Assembly: GCF_000734895.2 (NCBI RefSeq) | Contig: NZ_CP011382.1 | Location: forward strand, 2,334,700-2,398,699 | Origin: Calothrix sp. 336/3 | Lineage (GTDB): Bacteria > Cyanobacteriota > Cyanobacteriia > Cyanobacteriales > Nostocaceae | Direction of reading: 5' to 3' | DNA: 64,000 nt | Part shown: positions 45,080 to 52,534 of the stretch, piece by piece | Numbering within the stretch: the first letter of the stretch is position 1 | Layout: every line of letters begins with the position of its first letter | Position numbers and translations under genes: made by a program | Notes under the pieces: generated by a model | What the model was told of the DNA's origin: nothing | What the model saw: only the letters and a program-made list of their open reading frames with translations | Databases searched by the model: none

Positions 45080-45613
45080 ATGATTCCAGTACCTGAAATA
45101 TTCACGACACCAAGGCTAATTTTGCGTCGTTCTTGCCTTGAGGATGCAGAGGCTATTTTTGAGTATGCGAGCGACCCTCAAGTAATACACTATATGGATT
45201 ATCGTCCTCGTACAGACATTAACGATGTGATTAAATCTATTACAAATCATCCCTTACTTTGGAACCAAGGAAAAGAATTTATTTGGATTATTACCGTGAA
45301 ACCTGATGACCGAGCAATTGGTACGATCGCTTGTTGTGTAGAAGGACACATGGCGGATTTTGGCTATTTACTCAATCGCAAGTATTGGGGAAATGGATAT
45401 GCAACAGAAGCAGGAAATACTGTTGTTGACTGGTTAATGAGTATCCCGGAAATTTACCGAGTTTGGGCAACTTGCGATACAGAAAATCTCCTATCAGCAA
45501 GGGTTTTAGAGAAAATTGGTTTAGTGCGTGAGGGGATTTTACGTTCTCATACAATTCGTCCTAATATCTCACCAATTCCAAGGGATGTGTTTATTTATGC
45601 AAAAGTACGTTAA
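45080..45613 (+). CDS. GNAT-family N-acetyltransferase (RimJ/RimL type)
   Basis: 177 residues. FTTPRLILRRSCLEDAEAIFEY is the usual opening of RimJ/RimL-like acetyltransferases; the acetyl-CoA loop region reads GYLLNRKYWGNGYATEAGNTVVDWL, and the ending NLLSARVLEKIGLVREGILR matches. Acetylates an amine substrate, possibly a protein N-terminus. Single gene. Confidence 0.88.
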   Translation: MIPVPEIFTTPRLILRRSCLEDAEAIFEYASDPQVIHYMDYRPRTDINDVIKSITNHPLLWNQGKEFIWIITVKPDDRAIGTIACCVEGHMADFGYLLNRKYWGNGYATEAGNTVVDWLMSIPEIYRVWATCDTENLLSARVLEKIGLVREGILRSHTIRPNISPIPRDVFIYAKVR

Positions 45614-46040
45614 ACCCTATACTCCCAAGAGACCTTAATCTAATGGGGAGTAGTTATACCAATTCACAATGCTCCCTACGGGAGAGCTAACGCTAATACC
45701 AATTCGTAATTCGTAATGCTCCCTGCGGGAGAGCTAACGCTAATACCAATTCGTAATTCGTAATTCGTAATTCGTAATTCGTAATTAAGAAAGTCTTATC
45801 TAGTCAGACTTTCAGGGTTTGTATCTGTTTCAATATTTTCGTGAAATGGTATAACGCAATTCGTAATTAATAAATCCTGGTTTGACAAGGGTTTTAGAGC
45901 TTGGATATGTTTCAGGATTTTCGTGAAATGGTATTAGCTGTAAACAAATAATTAAATTATCTACACTGCTGAACGCAAATAAGACAGATGTAATACAATT
46001 GTAATTTCAACGCTCAATACTCAATAGAGGTAGAGCTAAT
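45614..46040. repeat. Repeat-rich intergenic region with heptamer tract and palindromic repeats
   Basis: Two tandem copies of a 42-47 bp unit (45655-45696, 45697-45743) carry the palindromic core GCTCCCTGCGGGAGAGC. A TAATTCG heptamer tract of about 5-6 copies follows (45747-45787). Two diverged copies of a string ending TTTTCGTGAAATGGTAT (to about 45855 and 45934) come next. These are dispersed cyanobacterial short repeats; no gene. Confidence 0.8.
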
Positions 46041-46892
46041 ATGAATCAGCAATTACCTGACTTTATTCATGATGTTGTCGAACGCTTGCAGTCAATCGAG
46101 GGGATTGCAACTGTAGCACTCGGAGGTTCTCGTGCAAGAGGTAACTATACCCCTAAGTCAGATGTAGATTTAGGAATTTATTACCAATCAGATAATCCCA
46201 TTGATGTCATTGCTCTCAATCAACTTGCTTGCGAACTTGATGATAATCATCGTCCTAATTTGATTACACCAATTGGTGGATGGGGAAAATGGATTAATGG
46301 TGGTGGTTGGCTTAAGATAAAAAATATACCTGTGGATTTTCTCTATCGTAATGTTGCTCAGGTCAATCGCGTGATTGATGATTGCAGACTTGGGAAAATT
46401 ACAATTGATTATCAACCCGGACATCCCCACGGTTTTGTCTCCTCAATTTATATGGGGGAAGTTGCGATTTCTTTACCACTTGCTGATTCTCACGGTGTTC
46501 TCGCAGCTTTGCAAGCCAAAACCAAACCCTATCCGATAGAACTGCAAAAAGCAACTATTGATACCTTCGCTTGGGAAATTAGCTTTTCGCTGTTTGTTGG
46601 GAAAAAGTCTATTGTGCGGGATGATATCGCCTATGCAGCAGGCTGTTGTTTCCGTAGTATTGCTTGTATGAATCAGGTTTTATTTGCACTAAATTGTGAG
46701 TACCTACTGAATGAGAAAGGAGCAGTCGCGATCGCGAATAATTTTGCTATGTGTCCGCATAACTATCAACAACGGGTGGAGTCCACTTTGGCTTTGTTAG
46801 CAACAAAATCTATCGCGGAAGCTATAGCTATTTTGGACAAAATTGAGCTTGAGTTGAGTCAATGGTATGGCGATCGCCGTTTAGAGATGTGA
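46041..46892 (+). CDS. Nucleotidyltransferase-domain protein
   Basis: 283 residues. The minimal nucleotidyltransferase motif GGSRARGNYTPKSDVDLGIYY (about 28-48) has the Gly-Ser and the Asp-x-Asp metal ligands, and a helical C-terminal domain follows (from about 150). Related to proteins annotated nucleotidyltransferase domain-containing or aminoglycoside nucleotidyltransferase-like. A small kinase gene starts 22 bp later, so they are likely co-transcribed. Confidence 0.8.
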   Translation: MNQQLPDFIHDVVERLQSIEGIATVALGGSRARGNYTPKSDVDLGIYYQSDNPIDVIALNQLACELDDNHRPNLITPIGGWGKWINGGGWLKIKNIPVDFLYRNVAQVNRVIDDCRLGKITIDYQPGHPHGFVSSIYMGEVAISLPLADSHGVLAALQAKTKPYPIELQKATIDTFAWEISFSLFVGKKSIVRDDIAYAAGCCFRSIACMNQVLFALNCEYLLNEKGAVAIANNFAMCPHNYQQRVESTLALLATKSIAEAIAILDKIELELSQWYGDRRLEM

Positions 46893-46914
46893 TATTTATC
46901 CCAGGATTGGGCAA

Positions 46915-47406
46915 ATGAATGCAAAAGGAACTTTAATATTCTTCTGTGGGAAAATGGGTGCAGGTAAATCCACTTTATCTCGGCAAATATCTCAAGAATT
47001 AAATGCAATTCTCTTATCTGAAGATGATTGGTTATCAACTCTTTACCCAGAAGAAATTAAGAATTTTGATGATTACTTGAAATATGCAAACCGCCTCAAA
47101 CCACTATTAAAATCTCATATCAGAAGCATACTCAATTCGGGAATCTCCGTAGTTATGGATTTTCCAGCAAATACGATAAATCAAAGAGCATGGTTCAAGG
47201 ATATATTTTTTAATCAAGGCATTCCCCATCGCCTAATATATCTTGATATCGATGATAAAACTTGTATAGAACAAATTGCCCAGCGACGGGAAACCAACCC
47301 AGAAAGGGCACTATTTGACACAGAAGAAGTTTTCCATCATGTCACCAGCTTCTTTCAACCACCATCTGCGGAAGAGGAATTCGCCATCGAGATTGTCAAA
47401 CGTTGA
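46915..47406 (+). CDS. Small P-loop kinase (AAA_33/zeta-toxin-like fold)
   Basis: 163 residues: P-loop FFCGKMGAGKSTLSRQI, then LLSEDDWLSTLYPEEI, and SVVMDFPANTINQRAWF leading to a C-terminal lid. Resembles the ATP-dependent small-molecule kinases of the AAA_33 type (e.g. aminoglycoside or choline kinase-like, zeta-toxin fold). Substrate unknown. Co-oriented, 22 bp after the nucleotidyltransferase gene. Confidence 0.75.
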   Translation: MNAKGTLIFFCGKMGAGKSTLSRQISQELNAILLSEDDWLSTLYPEEIKNFDDYLKYANRLKPLLKSHIRSILNSGISVVMDFPANTINQRAWFKDIFFNQGIPHRLIYLDIDDKTCIEQIAQRRETNPERALFDTEEVFHHVTSFFQPPSAEEEFAIEIVKR

Positions 47407-47829
47407 GAATCGCAAGGGGTTTGGTTGCTATCATAATATTGGCAAAAATTTTCAGGCGATCGCTCTAGGGCAAAAACCCAAATTGAAGCGGGATAAAATG
47501 CCTTTGGAAGCCTGATTTTTAATCCAGACAGTAAAATCTTTAGACTTAAATTCTAACCCAGATAAATTATTAGCCCAGGGTTGCGATCGCATGAGGGATT
47601 ATTTCAGGAATAGTGCGAATGTCAAAGAAAATGAGAGGGGGTTGTGTTATGGGGTTGGTAAGTGACTGTGCAGCTTACGCGACGTAAGTCGTTCGCAATC
47701 ATTACTTGAGATATTTCTATCATGGTTTACACAAAACCTAACGAAGGTAGGGTTAATGAATAAATTACCCCTACGCAAGAATAAGTTTTTCAGTCACATA
47801 CCTTTTTTGGTTCCGGAAAGGGGTTATTG
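47407..47829. other. 423-bp gap with a dispersed ~72-bp repeat copy
   Basis: Bases 47546-47617 match 51739-51810 at roughly 80 percent (shared stretches TTAAATTCTAAC, AGGGTTGCGATCGC, GGAATAGT). The rest is non-coding. A short GTAGGG/CCCCTACG pair near 47745-47775 could form a weak hairpin. Confidence 0.55.
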
Positions 47830-49383
47830 TCAGTTTTTGTACCCTGTATTGCAATATGGATGAGTTAGTTGTCCATTATCCAAAGTTGCTAAACCTCCAT
47901 CTTGTTTTCGTTGAACATGATCAATGGAAATAGAATTTCTATGGATGAACCCACCGCATATTTTACATCTAGGCGCAGTTTGTAAAGCCTCTCGCATATA
48001 AATTGCACTTTTTTGATTTGTACTGAAATCTTTGGAAACATATTCGTCCTGTTGAACAATATTTTGCAAGGCTAAATAGCTAAATTCATTATTAGCTACA
48101 ATTTCTTTAATAGATTCTTCACTATTTTTACCAGCTTTGAATGCCGAAACAATATTCAGAAAAAGTTTAGAAATATGAGGATAACTTTTTTGGCTCGATC
48201 TATACTTACGATGAATTTGCTGTATCAGATAGTCATATTCAATAATAAATTCTTCAAAAGTACTACGAACATCAATGAAATTATTAACTTTACCGCGTTT
48301 ATCTAACTCCATTATAAAATCAACTATCGCAAAAAATGATGCTGGTTTATGTCTCCCCTCTTGAGAATAGAAATATACTGCCGGATGCAATCCTAATGAT
48401 GATGAATGGTTACTATTGAGTCTACGTGAAACTTTTTTAACTTCCTTTAAAAATTTTAAAGTTAGTTCGCCAGTATTGTCATCTGTAATTCCTTTATTAT
48501 TAGAATCTAATTTATTGACAATATTAACAAAATCTAGAATCAGTGGTAGAGTTTGGGAGCCATACAACTTCCCTCCAACTGGTAAATCAAGAGTTTTTAC
48601 AGGTGTCTGCAATTTGGGAGCGAAGAGAATAGCGTTAATCTCTGCTGCTAAATCTTGTATTTCGGACTGTAATTCATTAGAGAATAAAGACCAGTACTTA
48701 TGACCTTTACCACTTCTGATGATTGCGCGTGCTGCTATACTGTTTGGTTTTTTGCGTGATTCAAGAAGCTTTAATTCTGTTTTATCAATTGGAGCAGCTT
48801 GCTGGTTGATTTTAAAAAATGAGTTTTCAGCTTTCCTTGCATCACCTTCAACCCATTGAAGTTGTATTGCTAATGCTCCTAGATTCTTAGCATACTTAAC
48901 TATCTCTGGCTTGACTTTATCAGGATATGTAAGTGCTAATCTGAAATCTTCATACGAACCAATTATCTTATTTATTAATTTTCTAGTTTCCTGAGCAATT
49001 TCTAATTGTTCATCAGGAATTGTACCATCATAAAAAAACTTGGATATTTTCCCATCACCATAGTCATCATTTACCCAAGCAGACAATGCACTTAGACGAT
49101 GGCTCCCATCTATGACGAACAGATACCCCCCTGTACTTCTCCATAGAATAATCGCTGGTATCAAGTCACCTTCAATAAAGCTTCTTATAAGTTCGCAGAC
49201 TTTCTGACTGTCCCATTCATTTGTTTCCCTCTGAAAGTCCGGTTTTCTGATATTGGAAAAAAAGAAAGAGTCTGCTTTTATATCTTCAATAGAGATAGTT
49301 TCTTTTTTCTTTCCTGAATTTATATTTTCTTCTACTTCAAAATCTTCTCTAGCTATTAAAGCATCTAGGTTGACTTTAGCCAT
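47830..49383 (-). CDS. DUF262-HNH endonuclease-like protein (GmrSD-related)
   Basis: 517 residues. The N-terminal DUF262 domain has NIRKPDFQRETNEWDSQKVCELIRSFIEGDLIPAIILW and the motif DGSHRLSALSAW, the family's Asp-Gly-x-x-Arg nucleotide-binding element. The C-terminal HNH zinc-finger nuclease motif is CKICGGFIHRNSISIDHV...LTHPYC. The order DUF262 then HNH in one chain resembles the GmrSD-type modification-dependent restriction enzymes, though GmrSD ends in DUF1524 rather than a plain HNH. No methyltransferase is nearby. Probable stand-alone defence nuclease. Confidence 0.78.
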   Translation of the reverse strand: MAKVNLDALIAREDFEVEENINSGKKKETISIEDIKADSFFFSNIRKPDFQRETNEWDSQKVCELIRSFIEGDLIPAIILWRSTGGYLFVIDGSHRLSALSAWVNDDYGDGKISKFFYDGTIPDEQLEIAQETRKLINKIIGSYEDFRLALTYPDKVKPEIVKYAKNLGALAIQLQWVEGDARKAENSFFKINQQAAPIDKTELKLLESRKKPNSIAARAIIRSGKGHKYWSLFSNELQSEIQDLAAEINAILFAPKLQTPVKTLDLPVGGKLYGSQTLPLILDFVNIVNKLDSNNKGITDDNTGELTLKFLKEVKKVSRRLNSNHSSSLGLHPAVYFYSQEGRHKPASFFAIVDFIMELDKRGKVNNFIDVRSTFEEFIIEYDYLIQQIHRKYRSSQKSYPHISKLFLNIVSAFKAGKNSEESIKEIVANNEFSYLALQNIVQQDEYVSKDFSTNQKSAIYMREALQTAPRCKICGGFIHRNSISIDHVQRKQDGGLATLDNGQLTHPYCNTGYKN

Positions 49384-49934
49384 AAAAAACCTAATTGATG
49401 GACTATCAAAACTATCATAATAACTATATTATAAAGCTGTTATTTATTGCCTTGTCTATCCACAATAGATAGAAAGTATAATATCACAAGTGTCAAAAAT
49501 ATTAGGTTATTCCGTAGGTGTTATGCTTAAAAAACTATAAAATAGCCCATATCCCTTACTGGGTAAGAAAAGGAGCTTTTTATATCAAGGTTTGAGGTTT
49601 AGATATAGAATTTAAACTATAACCCCCCGAAAGCGTTGATTTTAAAGAGAAATACCTAATTTCAGTTTAACTTTCAGCATAACACCTACGGAAGAGGCAA
49701 ATATTATCACTAACGTTTATCTACCCAGCTTGTGGTGACGGAAAATCAACGTACTATTATTGTGATTCGGGCGTAAAGGTAAAATGAAAGAGTATCAATT
49801 AAGCCATTTGGTGAGCGATCGCGGTTAGCTCAAACTCTAGATTGTAGGTACTTCTCTAAAACAACGGCTTAACCTTGCGTCCTTTTTTGAAGTGTATCGT
49901 CTATCTGAGTGAACCTGAACACAGGAGAAGTGTA
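49384..49934. other. 551-bp gap containing a MITE-like element
   Basis: Aside from the 184-bp element at 49510-49693 (separate entry), the stretch is non-coding. One HIP1 site lies near 49815. Confidence 0.5.
49510..49693. mobile_element. 184-bp MITE-like element with perfect 18-bp terminal inverted repeats
   Basis: The ends TTCCGTAGGTGTTATGCT (49510-49527) and AGCATAACACCTACGGAA (49676-49693) are perfect inverted repeats, and a second layer of imperfect pairing continues inward (..TTAAAAAACT / AGTTTAACTTTC..). The 184-bp body has no ORF and no transposase. Flanks show no obvious target-site duplication by eye. Size and ends fit a miniature inverted-repeat transposable element. Confidence 0.7.
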
Positions 49935-50480
49935 ATGACCACTCAGAAAGCATTAAACCAATTTCCTCGTACACTGATTATAGAATTGCTGGCAATTGAT
50001 TTATCTACTTGTTCTCGATGCACGGGTTCGCTCTCCAATTTGGAACAAGCGATCGCCACCCTCCAATCAGTTTTGACTAGCACAGGGACAGTTATCCAGT
50101 TCCAGAAAATTTTGGTGGAGTCAGTAGAACAAGCCAAACAGTTGCGATTTATTAGCTCTCCTACCATTCGAGTCAATGGTCGCGATATCATCCTAGATAC
50201 CACCGAAAGCCTCTGTGGTGACTGTTCAGACATTTCTGGCTCCCCAGGGGGAACGGCGTGCCGCACCTGGTATTATCAAGGTACAACCCATACTGAAGCG
50301 CCTGTGGGGATGATTGTGGATGCTATCCTCCGCGAAATTTACCAAAACGAAGTCTCACCGCCTGTTGTTCTCACTCCCATCGAGGTGCCGCAAAACTTGC
50401 AACAGTTCTTTGAAAATAAATCGCAAAAGGCGATCGCTTGTTGCAAAAAATCAGCAGTTTCCAGTGGATGCGGATGTTGA
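49935..50480 (+). CDS. DUF2703 family protein, cysteine-rich tail
   Basis: 181 residues from ATG 49935 (MTTQKALNQFPRTLIIELLAIDLSTCSRCTG). It matches DUF2703, thioredoxin-like proteins: the Cys-x2-Cys motif TCSRC lies at about 24-29, a second set is ESLCGDCSD (about 96-104), and the C-terminus ends ACCKKSAVSSGCGC. The clusters of cysteines suggest metal or thiol chemistry. It is followed 45 bp later by the SigZ gene, a common pairing. Confidence 0.8.
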   Translation: MTTQKALNQFPRTLIIELLAIDLSTCSRCTGSLSNLEQAIATLQSVLTSTGTVIQFQKILVESVEQAKQLRFISSPTIRVNGRDIILDTTESLCGDCSDISGSPGGTACRTWYYQGTTHTEAPVGMIVDAILREIYQNEVSPPVVLTPIEVPQNLQQFFENKSQKAIACCKKSAVSSGCGC

Positions 50481-50525
50481 TAAAACTTGCTCATAAACAG
50501 ATGTAACGGAAACGGAGAAACTAAG

Positions 50526-51110
50526 ATGGCAGCAACCACGAGTGATGTGAAAGCAATCTGGCAAGAGTTTCACCAACGCTTACGCGGCTTCATCTTGCAA
50601 CGGGTAAATAATCCCACCGATACCGATGATATTTTGCAAGAGGTGTTTGTTCGTATTTACCAACGCTTGACGACTGTTCGCGAGAGCGATCGCCTACAAA
50701 GCTGGGTTTTTGCCATCGCTCGTAATGCCATCATTGACTATTACCGTAAAGTTGATCGACAGCCCGAATTGACCTCCGTAACTGCCCTGGAAACTTTGGC
50801 AATGGACGAAGATCCAGAAGTCTTTAATCAGCAGATGGCTGGATGTCTGCGTCCTTTACTCGAACATTTACCAGCACCTTATCGAGAAGCGGTACAGCTT
50901 GCCGAATTTGAAGGCATAACTCAAGCTGCGATCGCAAAAGAATTAGGCATTTCCCTATCTGGGATGAAATCACGGGTGCAGCGCGGGCGACAAAAGCTCA
51001 AAGATTTGCTGCAAACCTGTTGCGAAATCGAGTTGGATGCTATGGGCAACGTCATTGAGTACGAGATGAAAAATCTGTCGATGTGTCGCTCCTGTGGCTT
51101 GACAAAGTAA
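50526..51110 (+). CDS. sigZ: ECF RNA polymerase sigma factor SigZ
   Basis: 194 residues from ATG 50526 with GGAGAAACTAAG upstream. Sigma-70 region 2 (DDILQEVFVRIYQRLTTV...; LQSWVFAIARNAIIDYYRK) and region 4 (YREAVQLAEFEGITQAAIAKELGISLSGMKSRVQRGRQKLK) match SigZ, including the Cys-containing tail (LQTCCEIELDAMG...MCRSCG). Co-oriented with the DUF2703 gene. No anti-sigma gene is adjacent, so the two tail Cys clusters may sense directly. Confidence 0.85.
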   Translation: MAATTSDVKAIWQEFHQRLRGFILQRVNNPTDTDDILQEVFVRIYQRLTTVRESDRLQSWVFAIARNAIIDYYRKVDRQPELTSVTALETLAMDEDPEVFNQQMAGCLRPLLEHLPAPYREAVQLAEFEGITQAAIAKELGISLSGMKSRVQRGRQKLKDLLQTCCEIELDAMGNVIEYEMKNLSMCRSCGLTK

Positions 51111-51205
51111 TCGGCTCGAAGATTCGACAGTTATACATTCTTGCCCAACAACCTCTTAACGAGCAATTTTCTAGCAAAAGTTAGGAAGCTATATCTGCTT
51201 GTCTA

Positions 51206-51661
51206 TCAAACTGAATTTAATGGAGAAATCTCGTGTTCTACTTCTCCCTTAATGATCAAAGTTTGGAGAGTATCAAATGGATTATAATGTCCTCTTTCCC
51301 AACCTCCATTTTGGAAAATAAAAGATAGATAAACCCATTGCTTATGAGCATCTCGGATGACAAGGTTATCGCCCTCTTGGGGTATATAGTCAACATCAAA
51401 GCAATTTTTGTCATTGAGATTGAGCAAAACCCAATCTTCCGTTAGTCCCTTACCTATATCCGCCGCAGGAAGCTCGTATAGCCCTTCCATGATTGGCTCG
51501 TCGTCGCTTTTATATCTTTTAAATGTAGATAAATACCATTGATACATCTTGGGAGTCGTTGCTTGCTCCTGTTTGTATCGCCTCGAATTTTTGTTATGCA
51601 CAATAGGTTTTTCTTTATCCTTGCAAGTGCATAATATAAAGCCTTTGTCAAAGTCGCACAT
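51206..51661 (-). CDS. Hypothetical protein
   Basis: 151 soluble residues starting MCDFDKGFILCTCKDKEKPI. No family recognised. Compact size and a Trp-rich C-terminal part (QWVYLSFIFQNGGWERGHYNPF) are reminiscent of polymorphic-toxin immunity proteins, but that is only an impression. ATG 51661. Confidence 0.5.
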   Translation of the reverse strand: MCDFDKGFILCTCKDKEKPIVHNKNSRRYKQEQATTPKMYQWYLSTFKRYKSDDEPIMEGLYELPAADIGKGLTEDWVLLNLNDKNCFDVDYIPQEGDNLVIRDAHKQWVYLSFIFQNGGWERGHYNPFDTLQTLIIKGEVEHEISPLNSV

Positions 51662-51738
51662 AATTTGTAGATATTAAAGTTTGAAGCTTTTTACTCTCTT
51701 CCGACTCCTTGGAAAATGTTATTTCTTGGCATTTCGAT

Positions 51739-51810
51739 TTAAATTCTAACCTAGATAAATGATTCGTCTAGGGTTGCGATCGCGTGAGCGGTTATTTAAG
51801 GAATAGTAAC
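51739..51810 (+). repeat. Dispersed ~72-bp repeat (copy 2)
   Basis: Partner of 47546-47617. It includes GGGTTGCGATCGCGTGAGCG and ends just before the 32-bp tandem array begins. Confidence 0.55.
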
Positions 51811-51852
51811 GCACGCAACAAGAACCGCGATAAGTCTTTGGCTTGACGCTTT

Positions 51853-52503
51853 GCGTATCGCACTCAGGATAGAATCGGTTTTTAGGCGATCGCACTCAGG
51901 ATAGAATCGGTTTTTAGGCGATCGCACTTGGGATGGAACAGGTTTTTGAGCGATCGCGCTTGATATGGAATCAGTTTTTGAGCGATCGCCCTTGGGATGG
52001 AATCAGTTTTTGAGCGATCGCCCTTGGGATGGAATCAGTTTTTGAGCGATCACCCTTGGGATAGAACAGGTTTTTAGGCGATCGCACTTGGGATGGAACA
52101 GGTTTTTGAGCGATCGCCCTTGGGATAGAATCGGTTTTTAGGCGATCGCACTTGGGATGGAACAGGTTTTTGAGCGATCGCGCTCAGGATAGAATCGGTT
52201 TTTGAGCGATCGCGCTCAGGATGAAATAGGTTTTTAGGCGATCGCCCTTGGGATAGAACAGGTTTTTGAGCAATCGCCCTTGGGATGGAATAGATTTTTT
52301 AGCGATCGCGCTTGATATGGAATCAGTTTTTGAGCGATCGCCCTTGGGATGGAATCAGTTTTTGAGCGATCGCGCTTGATATGGAATCAGTTTTTGAGCG
52401 ATCGCCCTTGGGATGGAATCAGTTTTTGAGCGATCGCCCTTGGGATGGAATAGATTTTTGAGCGATCGCCCTTGGGATAGAATCGGTTTTTAGGCGATCG
52501 CAC
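51853..52503 (+). repeat. 32-bp tandem repeat array, about 20 units, each with a HIP1 site
   Basis: From 51886 to 52494 the period is 32 bp (19 intervals), each unit being GCGATCGC followed by YTYRGGATRGAA and then GGTTTTTRR-like bases. A diverged 33-bp unit stands at 51853 and a cut one at 52494. Units differ at a few positions (TTGGGATGG/ CTCAGGATAG/ TTGATATGG). No ORF crosses it. It ends about 30 bp after the stop of the cargo gene at 52535. Confidence 0.9.
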
Positions 52504-52534
52504 GATGAAAGCAGGCGATCCTACTATCTTAGTC

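Noticed and set aside
51853..52503. Possible second CRISPR array
   Set aside because: The repeats abut with a strict 32-bp period and no variable spacers, so it is a tandem repeat.
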